The notes below the pieces were generated by a model, which saw only the letters and a program-made list of their open reading frames with translations, made no database searches and was not told where the DNA came from. The position numbers were made by a program, and so were the translations under genes. Shown here in pieces: positions 1-5,111 of a DNA stretch of 10,654 bases. Each line of letters opens with the position of its first letter. The first letter of the stretch is position 1. This DNA comes from Thermaceae bacterium (GTDB lineage: Bacteria; Deinococcota; Deinococci; Deinococcales; Marinithermaceae): contig JALSJG010000234.1 in assembly GCA_026989475.1 (NCBI GenBank), forward strand, positions 1 through 10,654, in the 5' to 3' direction.

Positions 1-392
1 AAAACGGGGGGCGTGGACGCCCCCGGCGCTACTGGCGGGCGGTGGAGGAAGCAGGCTGCACCGAGTTCTGTCACGGCCTCTTCACCCGTTTGCGCGAGGA
101 ACTTGGCGATCGGGCGTTCTTCGAGTTCCTGGTAGCGGCGCAGCTTCCCACGGTTTCCCCTCCCCGGGACGAGACCGCGCTCCTTGGCTGGCTGGTGGAG
201 CGGGGCTACGCTCCCCGGCTCGCGGACGGCGTGCTGGAGCAAGGGCGCTGTCCCAGGCTGGCTTTGGCCCGCGCGTTTCCTGAACTCTGCCGGGCCGAGG
301 CGGAGGCCTACGCTCGCGCGTTGGGCAGGCCAGTAAGCCTCGTAGCCCGAATCCCCGAGGGGGCACCGGCGTGCCGTTTCCTGCTGGGATAG
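1..392 (+). CDS. SufR-like winged-helix Fe-S/metal-sensing transcriptional regulator, C-terminal part (5' truncated by window)
   Basis: The reading frame is open to the left edge. Its first visible residues contain GRGRPRRYWRAVEEAG, which resembles the GRPRxxYxLTxxG wing that ends the DNA-binding domain of SufR/DeoR-like regulators. The helix-turn-helix therefore lies outside the window, and the GTG at 42 is not the real start. The rest is the effector half: a helical stretch, then Cys-X12-Cys (CPRLALARAFPELC), and after 27 more residues a terminal ACRFLLG. This matches the spacing of the SufR-type cluster motif C-X12-C-X13-C-X14-C to within one residue, except that the third Cys is absent. 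In that family the cysteines hold an Fe-S cluster that controls DNA binding, usually of Fe-S assembly or stress genes. The targets here cannot be seen. The fold assignment is fairly secure; the ligand is inferred. Confidence 0.72.
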   Translation, partial: NGGRGRPRRYWRAVEEAGCTEFCHGLFTRLREELGDRAFFEFLVAAQLPTVSPPRDETALLGWLVERGYAPRLADGVLEQGRCPRLALARAFPELCRAEAEAYARALGRPVSLVARIPEGAPACRFLLG

Positions 393-635
393 GGATGGCA
401 CGTGGGCGGCGATGCCTACACCCGCGTGGCGTGCCGGGCGGCAGGCCGGGTCGCGGGTTCGCGCGGGGGGGCTGGGACGGTGGTGGGAGATCCCGACGGG
501 CGGGCATTGCCCAAAGCCCCCTCGAATCCCCTTGTCTACTTCTTCGGACGCCTGCCCCCGCTGTCTTTCCCCTTGGCCTCCCTGTACGCCGTCTCGCCGA
601 CGGTGTCGCAGGTGGTCCTCCCCGGGCTGGCTTGT

Positions 636-661
636 CACCGAGGGTCATCCGAAGCTCGGTG
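636..661. repeat. Inverted repeat / hairpin, 7-bp perfect stem
   Basis: CACCGAG (636-642) pairs perfectly with CTCGGTG (655-661) across a 12-base loop. The hairpin abuts a second hairpin starting at 662. It could be part of a composite terminator or a structured RNA; the sequence does not decide between them. Confidence 0.45.
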
Positions 662-691
662 AAAACGGCCCTGTAGCCCCCGGGCTGTTTT
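662..691. terminator. Candidate bidirectional intrinsic terminator
   Basis: AAAACGGCCC (662-671) pairs with GGGCTGTTTT (682-691) across a 10-base loop, with one G-U wobble. The AAAAC...GTTTT ends give a T run after the GC stem on both strands. The site lies between two convergent genes, the regulator (+, ending 392) and the PxpA gene (-, ending 815), so one element could stop both transcripts. It is some 270 bases past the regulator stop, which is far for a dedicated terminator. Confidence 0.5.
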
Positions 692-814
692 CGGGGCGGG
701 CCTTGGGGACCGGCGGCGGCGCCCCGGCATGCATTCACGCTCGGTGTCCAAGCCGACGGGCCTTGCTCTGCTACGAGGTCTTGGGGTAGCCATCGGCCGG
801 GGGGCGAATCCTCG

Positions 815-1573
815 CTAGAAGGCTTGGATTTCGACCCCGTGGGCGATGAGGGCTTCCCGCACCGCCCGGGCGATCGCCACCGCCTCGGGGTTGTCGCCGT
901 GGACGCAGAGGGTCTCGGCTCGGACCTGGACCCGGCCCCCGTCCAGGGCCTTGATCTCCCCTTCGAGCACCATCTCGACGGCCCGCTCGGCGGCCCGCTT
1001 CGGGTCCCGGATCAGCGCTCCCGGCATGCTCCGGGGCGCAAGCCGGCCATCCGAGAGGTAGGCGCGATCGGGGAAGGCCTCGCGCACGTAGCGGACCCCG
1101 ACCGCTCGGGCCGCCTCCTCCATCGAGGTGCCGCCGAGGAGGACGAGGGGTACCTCGGGATCGTAGTCCTTCACCGCCCGGGCTACCGCGCGGGCGAGCT
1201 CGTCGTCTTTCAACATTCGGAGGTAGAGGGCGCCGTGGGGCTTGACGTGGTGGAGGGGAAGGCCCTCGAGCTTGAGGAAAGCGGAGAGGGCTCCGATCTG
1301 ATAGAGCACGTCGGTGTAGGCCTCTTCCGGGGAGAGGGCGAGGTCCCGGCGGCCAAAGCCCACGAGGTCGGGATACCCCGGGTGGGCGCCTATGGCCACC
1401 CCGTGTTTTTTTGCGAGCCGGACCGAGCGAAGCATCACCCGGGGGTCGCCGGCGTGAAAGCCGGTGGCCAGGTTGACCGAGGAGAGCAGGGGGAAGAGTT
1501 CCTCGTCGTGGCCCAGCTTCCAGCGGCCGAAGGACTCCCCGGCGTCGGCGTTTAAATCAATCGTCCGCGTCAT
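815..1573 (-). CDS. pxpA: LamB/YcsF family protein, 5-oxoprolinase subunit A
   Basis: 252 residues, close to the usual length of about 245-255. PxpA works with PxpB and PxpC in ATP-dependent cleavage of 5-oxo-L-proline (pyroglutamate) to glutamate in the cytoplasm. The family signatures appear in order: DLNADAGESFG (6-16), GFHAGDP (38-44), GAHPGYPDLVGFGRR (62-76), VKPHGALY (110-117) and CVHGDNP near the C-terminus. Two positions differ from the usual pattern: ATGFHAG in place of ACGFHAG, and Leu118 where VKPHGALYN normally ends in Asn. Neither pxpB nor pxpC is next to it, though they commonly are. The ATG is preceded by TAGCAT with a 6-base gap and no Shine-Dalgarno site, so translation is probably leaderless. 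A hairpin terminator separates it from the cytochrome gene upstream. The family is certain; the activity without visible partners is less so. Confidence 0.93.
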   Translation of the reverse strand: MTRTIDLNADAGESFGRWKLGHDEELFPLLSSVNLATGFHAGDPRVMLRSVRLAKKHGVAIGAHPGYPDLVGFGRRDLALSPEEAYTDVLYQIGALSAFLKLEGLPLHHVKPHGALYLRMLKDDELARAVARAVKDYDPEVPLVLLGGTSMEEAARAVGVRYVREAFPDRAYLSDGRLAPRSMPGALIRDPKRAAERAVEMVLEGEIKALDGGRVQVRAETLCVHGDNPEAVAIARAVREALIAHGVEIQAF

Positions 1574-1579
1574 GGTTTC

Positions 1580-1585
1580 ATGCTA
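1580..1585 (-). promoter_or_regulatory. Leaderless -10 box of pxpA
   Basis: On the minus strand TAGCAT is followed by six bases (GAAACC) and the ATG of pxpA. This fits the TANNNT motif placed 6-7 bases before the start of leaderless genes in Deinococcus-Thermus. No good -35 box is seen; that region is occupied by the terminator stem just upstream. Confidence 0.55.
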
Positions 1586-1587
1586 AA

Positions 1588-1613
1588 GCGGGACCCCGGG
1601 AAAGGGGTCCCGC
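1588..1613 (-). terminator. Strong hairpin terminator after the cytochrome c gene
   Basis: A perfect 10-bp inverted repeat (GCGGGACCCC and GGGGTCCCGC) has a 6-base loop. It starts 14 bases after the cytochrome stop codon on the minus strand, and its 3' side is followed by TTTA. The T tract is short. It is immediately followed by the pxpA -10 box, so termination and the next initiation are packed together. Confidence 0.65.
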
Positions 1614-1627
1614 CGGGCGGGGCAGGC

Positions 1628-2323
1628 TTACTTGAGCTCTTGTCGCAAGGCGTGCACGTCCTTGGCCTTAAGCCCTTTTTCCCGCAGCGCTTTGATCTCC
1701 TCCGGTGTGAGGTCCTCGAAGCCCTCGGGCTTTAACTTTTCGTTCCCAAAGTTGTTGCGGATGTAGGCGACCACGGCGGCGATCTCTTCGTCCGAGAGGT
1801 AGGCAAAGGCGGGCATCAGGCCGTTATAGCTCTGGCCATTTACCTCGATCGGCCCCTCTAAGCCGAAGAGCACCACGAGCGCGGGGTAAGCGCGATCTTT
1901 GAAGAGGTAGGGGTTTTCCGCAAGCGGCGGGAAGGCCCCGGGCACTCCCTGGCCGTTCTCCCCGTGGCAGGCAACGCAGGCCCTCTTGTAGACCTCGACG
2001 CCAGCCACGTCCTTCTTCATCTGCTCGGCTGCTTCCTCGGGCGGGGGCGGGGGATTGGGGCCCATGTAGGTGCTGAAGTAATCGAGGAGAATGGTGAACT
2101 CCTCGTCGGTGAGCTCGAGCCCCGCATCCATCATCGAGAGAATCACGTCGCGCCAGGACTCGCGGTCAAGCCCGGCGGAGTCCAGTACGTAGCCGAGATC
2201 GTGGCATTGCTGGCATTTGGTAAAGGCGAGGTCCCGCCCGGGACCCGGGGGCAGCTCGGTGAGTTGGGCTTGAACGGTTCCGAGCAGGAGGGTGGTTGCG
2301 ATCAGGGGTAGGAGTCTTTTCAT
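1628..2323 (-). CDS. Exported diheme c-type cytochrome, probable electron acceptor of the sulfite oxidase
   Basis: 231 residues from the ATG at 2323. That start is chosen because AAGGAGG lies six bases before it and because it begins a clean Sec signal peptide (MKRLLPLIATTLLLGTVQA, cleavage after about residue 19). An upstream in-frame start at 2356 would place residues before the signal. Two heme attachment motifs are present, CQQCH (37-41) and CVACH (116-120), separated by a proline-rich linker (PNPPPPPEE, about 89-97). The second domain has a plausible distal Met170 in LMPAF. The C-terminus is a charged helical tail rich in Lys and Glu. It lies 77 bases downstream of the sulfite oxidase gene on the same strand. 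In Thermus thermophilus a cytochrome c550 encoded beside the sulfite oxidase takes its electrons and passes them towards the terminal oxidase; the same role is inferred here. Being diheme is a point to compare with c550. Confidence 0.88.
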   Translation of the reverse strand: MKRLLPLIATTLLLGTVQAQLTELPPGPGRDLAFTKCQQCHDLGYVLDSAGLDRESWRDVILSMMDAGLELTDEEFTILLDYFSTYMGPNPPPPPEEAAEQMKKDVAGVEVYKRACVACHGENGQGVPGAFPPLAENPYLFKDRAYPALVVLFGLEGPIEVNGQSYNGLMPAFAYLSDEEIAAVVAYIRNNFGNEKLKPEGFEDLTPEEIKALREKGLKAKDVHALRQELK

Positions 2324-2367
2324 CAAGAACCTCCTTACCGGTATCGGGTAAAGCACGGGGTCAAAGG

Positions 2368-2394
2368 GGCCCCCGGGGAGTCAACCCCGGGGCC
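2368..2394 (-). repeat. GC-rich hairpin between sulfite oxidase and cytochrome genes
   Basis: GGCCCCCGGGG (2368-2378) and CCCCGGGGCC (2385-2394) pair across the 6-base loop AGTCAA, with one bulged base. It starts seven bases after the sulfite oxidase stop codon. No T run follows it on the minus strand, so it looks more like an mRNA-stabilising or attenuating hairpin within the operon than a full terminator. Confidence 0.5.
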
Positions 2395-2400
2395 GGTCGG

Positions 2401-3651
2401 CTAGCTCACCTTAACCTTGATGCGATCGACGCCGTTCCACTCGTAACCCGAGGGATTCCAGTGGATACCGCCGTTCAACGGTTGGGAACGCCCCAGCTTG
2501 TCCACCGCCCGTACCCAGATCTCGCGCTCGCCAGGAGAGAGGGCCACGTAGGCTTCGAAGTACGTCCAGGCAAAGGGGCTTTTGCCCGGCTTGAGCTTGG
2601 CGGTGGACCAGGTCTTGCCCTGGTCGGTGGAGATCTCGACCTGCTCGATCGGCACCACGCCGTCGTTCCAGGCCACGCCCTCCACCTTGACCGTGCCCGC
2701 CTTGACGGTCTCGCCGTCGAGCGGGGCGAAGATCACGCTCTTGATCTTCTGATGCCAGTTGGGGCGGGAGTTTTCAAAGGTGAAGTCCTTCTTGGAGAAC
2801 TTACCGGGCTCCACCGGGTAGATCGGGACGCGGTAGCGCGGGATCTGGTTGTAGTTGTAGGACTCGTGGGCCTCAAAGCGGATCGTCCCGATCCACTTCA
2901 CGTTCATGGTGCCGTAGTAGCCCGGGACGATGAGCCGTACCGGACCGCCGTGCACCACCGGGATCGGCTCCCCGTTCATCTCGATGGCGAGGATCGCGTT
3001 TTCGCGGACGAACGGATCGGTCCAGGGCAGGCTGTGCTCGAAGTCGGGTTTGGTGCCGGCCGGTTCGTCGCGACCGTTGGCGGTGATGAACCGAGCGGCG
3101 GGCTCGTAGGGCTCGACCTTGAAGTGTTCCAGGACGTCTTTGAGCCTCGGGCCCTTCCAGACCGTCTGGGACATGCCGCCGTGCTTCCACTGGGTGCCGC
3201 TGGTCTTCTTCGCGTACTTGGCGTAGAAGCTCCGACCATTCCCGGAGCACTGGAGGACCATAAGAACCTCATGCTGGGGCAGTTCCTTGAGCACGCTGGC
3301 GTCGAACTTGGCCGGGCGCTTCACGAGACCTACGATCTCCACCGTCCAGCCCTTCAACGGCAGCGGCTCCAGGGTCTTGCCCCCCGCGAGGACCTGGTTG
3401 TTGCGGATGAAGGAGATCTCCTTCGGGGTAATCTCGTGCTCGCGTAGCAGGTCGAGCGGGGTCTCGAGCACACCGGTCTTGGTGTTGTGGACGATTAGCC
3501 GGGGGTCCTTACCCTTGACCACCTGGTCGGCGGTGGGTTTCGCCTGAGCGCGCACCCGCATGACGCTGGGGAATAGCCCGAGCGTCGCTGCGGCGGCCCC
3601 GCTCCGCTTGAGGAACTCTCGGCGATCCATTCCGTTCACTTGCCTCTTCAT
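2401..3651 (-). CDS. Tat-exported molybdopterin sulfite oxidase / sulfite dehydrogenase (SorA/SoxC-type)
   Basis: 416 residues from the ATG at 3651. The start is set by AGGAGGT nine bases upstream; the frame is open further but would overrun the promoter. The N-terminus carries a twin-arginine signal (DRREFLKRSG, 9-18, then AAAATLGLF), so the folded cofactor-loaded enzyme is exported. The SUOX-type molybdenum domain follows: SFIRNN (80-85), the Mo-coordinating cysteine Cys135 in VLQCSGNGR, then QWKHGG and VWKGPRLKDVL. It ends with GYYGTMNVKWIG and a C-terminal Mo-co dimerisation domain (from about residue 290, with VEGVAWNDG and EISTDQGKTW). No heme motif is present, so electrons must go to a partner, which fits the cytochrome gene next downstream. 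The reaction is oxidation of sulfite to sulfate outside the cytoplasm. SorA, SoxC and YedY-like enzymes share the fold; the cytochrome neighbour and the lack of other sox genes favour a SorAB-like role. Confidence 0.92.
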   Translation of the reverse strand: MKRQVNGMDRREFLKRSGAAAATLGLFPSVMRVRAQAKPTADQVVKGKDPRLIVHNTKTGVLETPLDLLREHEITPKEISFIRNNQVLAGGKTLEPLPLKGWTVEIVGLVKRPAKFDASVLKELPQHEVLMVLQCSGNGRSFYAKYAKKTSGTQWKHGGMSQTVWKGPRLKDVLEHFKVEPYEPAARFITANGRDEPAGTKPDFEHSLPWTDPFVRENAILAIEMNGEPIPVVHGGPVRLIVPGYYGTMNVKWIGTIRFEAHESYNYNQIPRYRVPIYPVEPGKFSKKDFTFENSRPNWHQKIKSVIFAPLDGETVKAGTVKVEGVAWNDGVVPIEQVEISTDQGKTWSTAKLKPGKSPFAWTYFEAYVALSPGEREIWVRAVDKLGRSQPLNGGIHWNPSGYEWNGVDRIKVKVS

Positions 3652-3685
3652 TTTCGGTCCACCTCCTAATCGGAGTGCCGGGACT

Positions 3686-3714
3686 TTTATACCACTCCGC
3701 CCTTGCTCGCACAA
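3686..3714 (-). promoter_or_regulatory. Sigma70-type promoter of the sulfite oxidase operon
   Basis: On the minus strand TTGTGC (3714-3709) and TATAAA (3691-3686) are 17 bases apart. This places the start of transcription about 28 bases before the ATG and leaves room for the AGGAGGT ribosome-binding site at 3661-3667. It is the clearest -35/-10 pair in the window. Confidence 0.6.
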
Positions 3715-3737
3715 GTGCCCGGGGTATGTTTCGGCGC

Positions 3738-3743
3738 TAGCAT
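3738..3743 (+). promoter_or_regulatory. Leaderless -10 box of purU
   Basis: TAGCAT is followed by AAGGGC and then the purU ATG. Hexamer and spacing are identical to those of pxpA. A convincing -35 is not seen. An alternative pair with a short leader is TTGCTC (3703-3708) and TATGTT (3725-3730), 16 bases apart; it would overlap the divergent sulfite oxidase promoter. Confidence 0.5.
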
Positions 3744-3749
3744 AAGGGC

Positions 3750-4610
3750 ATGTCGGTTCGCGTCGCCCGGTTGCTGGTCTCTTGCGCCGACCGTCCGGGG
3801 ATCGTGGCCGCGGTCTCCGGCTTTCTTTTCCGGCACGGAGCCAACATCACCGACCTACAGCAGCACTCCACCGACCCTTCCGGGGGCCGGTTTTTTATGC
3901 GGCTCGAGTTCGACGCCTCGGCGATCGCGCTCCCCCCGGAAGCGCTCGCCGCCGCCTTCGCCCGCGAGGTGGCGGCCCCCTTTGGCATGGACTGGCGGCT
4001 CGCTTATGGCGACGAGGTGAAGAAGACCGCGATCCTCGTCTCCAAAGCCGACCACGCGCTCTTAGAGCTCCTTTGGCGCTGGCGCCGGGACGAGCTTCCC
4101 ACCGAGGTCACGATGGTGATCGGCAACCATCCCGACCTCGCCCCCTACGCCCGGGAATTTGGCGTACCCTTTTACCACGTCCCCGTGGGCGAGGGCGGGA
4201 TGGGGGAGGCGGAGGCGCGGATGCTCGAGCTCCTCGATGGCCAGGCCGACCTCGTGGTCCTCGCCCGCTACATGCGGATTCTTTCGGAGCACTTCGTTTC
4301 CCGCTTCCCCCACCGCATCATCAACATCCACCACTCGTTTCTCCCCGCCTTCGCCGGTGCCCGCCCCTACCACCAGGCCTACCGGCGAGGGGTGAAGATC
4401 ATCGGAGCCACCGCCCACTACGTCACCCCCGAGCTCGACGCCGGTCCGATCATCGAGCAGGACGTGGCCCGGGTCAGCCACCGCGACGGGGTGCGAGACC
4501 TGATCGAAAAGGGCCGCGACCTCGAGCGCCAGGTCCTCGCCCGGGCGGTGAAATGGCACCTCGAGGACCGGATCCTCGTTTACGAGAACAAGACCGTGGT
4601 ATTCGTGTGA
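3750..4610 (+). CDS. purU: Formyltetrahydrofolate deformylase
   Basis: 286 residues, the normal length for PurU. It hydrolyses 10-formyl-tetrahydrofolate to formate and tetrahydrofolate in the cytoplasm. This balances one-carbon pools and supplies formate to formate-dependent purine synthesis. Residues 1-85 are an ACT domain (VSCADRPGIVAAVSGFL, then HGANITDLQQHS), the usual regulatory part. Residues 90-286 are the formyltransferase-fold catalytic domain with VLARYMRILS (170-179), NIHHSFLP (192-199) and TPELDAGPI (226-234). The catalytic Asn192, His194 and Asp230 have the same His-to-Asp distance of 36 residues as in PurN. It is transcribed divergently from sulfite oxidase across about 98 bases. 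The gene looks intact. Confidence 0.96.
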   Translation: MSVRVARLLVSCADRPGIVAAVSGFLFRHGANITDLQQHSTDPSGGRFFMRLEFDASAIALPPEALAAAFAREVAAPFGMDWRLAYGDEVKKTAILVSKADHALLELLWRWRRDELPTEVTMVIGNHPDLAPYAREFGVPFYHVPVGEGGMGEAEARMLELLDGQADLVVLARYMRILSEHFVSRFPHRIINIHHSFLPAFAGARPYHQAYRRGVKIIGATAHYVTPELDAGPIIEQDVARVSHRDGVRDLIEKGRDLERQVLARAVKWHLEDRILVYENKTVVFV

Positions 4611-4666
4611 GCGCGTCCGGCCCTGGGGTTTTCGAGTCGAGGTCAGTACCGCCGGCCGGGGCGCGA

Positions 4667-4700
4667 GGGCGATGCGCCGTGCCTTCCGGGCACTTCGCCC
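4667..4700. repeat. Nested hairpin
   Basis: The outer stem is GGGCGA (4667-4672) with TCGCCC (4695-4700); the inner stem is GTGCC (4679-4683) with GGCAC (4689-4693), closing a TTCCG loop. It has asymmetric internal unpaired bases (six on the left, one on the right). It lies 57 bases past the purU stop and could act as a 3' stabilising structure or part of a transcription end. Confidence 0.45.
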
Positions 4701-4710
4701 CTGACGCGCG

Positions 4711-4739
4711 CCTCTACAGGTCCCCGGATCCGGTAGAGG
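4711..4739. repeat. Inverted repeat enclosing a palindrome
   Basis: CCTCTAC (4711-4717) pairs with GTAGAGG (4733-4739). The 15-base loop includes most of the palindrome CCGGATCCGG (4724-4733). It follows the nested hairpin by ten bases. No T run follows on either strand. Confidence 0.45.
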
Positions 4740-4835
4740 GGTGGGGTGGAGGAGGCGAAGGCTGCGGCCCGCTGGACTGTCAGGGGGGCGGGGTAAGACG
4801 ATGGGCGCGCTTTCCGACTCGCTTGGGTCCGGGGT

Positions 4836-5048
4836 CTACGCGTACGCGAAGGGCGGCCGCTCGGCGAGCACCCGTGAGAGGAACTTGACCTCCACAGGGT
4901 CGCGGACGGGGCGGAGGTCGAGGTTCGCCGCGCGGATACCCGGCTTTTGCGCGCGCTGGGCGTGGCCGAAGAAGGTTGGCTCGATCGGGCCCTCGATCCG
5001 GGCCTCGTTCACCGCCTCGAGGCGGCGGGCCTCGGTGGCCACCGCCAC
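4836..5048 (-). CDS. Possible small hypothetical ORF downstream of butyrate kinase
   Basis: 70 residues (GTG start; a second GTG lies two codons on). The protein is not recognised. It is kept because its codons fit the genome: by eye only 5 of 71 end in A or T, close to the neighbouring genes, and its composition is ordinary, with Phe, Asn, Lys and Tyr and no Arg/Pro runs. Its end reads PVEVKFLSRVLAERPPFAYA. It lies 63 bases after the butyrate kinase stop and in the same frame, so it would be co-transcribed. Against it are the lack of a clear ribosome-binding site and an opposing plus-strand frame with the same codon boundaries (4878 onward, containing RHLLWALAPGD) that also looks protein-like. 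That frame has stops at 4794 and 4875 and runs on into buk antisense. It could be a real small gene, the tail of a decayed gene, or chance. Confidence 0.35.
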   Translation of the reverse strand: MAVATEARRLEAVNEARIEGPIEPTFFGHAQRAQKPGIRAANLDLRPVRDPVEVKFLSRVLAERPPFAYA

Positions 5049-5111
5049 CTTCTCTGGGCCCTGGCCCCGGGCGACCAGCCGGGCCGGGTCACGCTTCGGA
5101 TGGGCTCGATC

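Larger units (their letters stand above)
393..814. other. Non-coding or degenerate intergenic stretch with hairpins
   Basis: No recognisable gene lies here. The minus-strand open frame (down to 82) is compositionally biased, rich in Pro, Arg and Gly, and overlaps the regulator, so it looks like a GC-rich shadow. A plus-strand frame at 402-662 (86 residues, GTG start, same frame as the regulator) has a moderately coding-like middle around LVYFFGRLPPLSFPL. It has no ribosome-binding site, no recognisable domain, and its codon bias decays towards the end. I do not call it a gene. The clearest structure is a pair of abutting hairpins at 636-661 and 662-691, listed separately. A small perfect inverted repeat, CCGTC-tcgcc-GACGG, lies at 589-603. 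Confidence 0.5.
4611..4835. other. Hairpin-rich spacer between convergent purU and butyrate kinase
   Basis: No gene is recognised here. The stretch holds a nested hairpin at 4667-4700 and a second inverted repeat at 4711-4739, listed below, with no long T run after either. GGGGTTTT at 4625-4632 shortly after the purU stop is a weak terminator candidate. Long plus-strand frames running through this area share the frame-shadow, Arg/Pro-rich character of antisense frames and have no start signals. Confidence 0.5.

Noticed and set aside
1..26. Window-start hairpin GGGGGCGT-GG-ACGCCCCC preceded by AAAAC, resembling a minus-strand terminator
   Set aside because: The bases encode the conserved GRGRPRRY wing of the regulator in an open frame; the hairpin is probably a coincidence of Gly/Arg/Pro codons.
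82..738. Long minus-strand open frame (218 residues)
   Set aside because: Pro/Arg/Gly-rich, overlaps the regulator antisense, no start signal; a GC-rich shadow.
800..816. tRNA T-arm-like GGGCGAATCCTC
   Set aside because: No matching T stem, anticodon arm or acceptor stem could be built around it.
824..1555. 243-residue plus-strand frame
   Set aside because: Antisense of pxpA, which has full family signatures.
2296..3447. 383-residue plus-strand frame
   Set aside because: Antisense of sulfite oxidase, whose motifs are unambiguous.
3782..4888. Long plus-strand frame (368 residues) over purU
   Set aside because: Out of frame with clear purU, Arg/Pro-rich, no family motifs.
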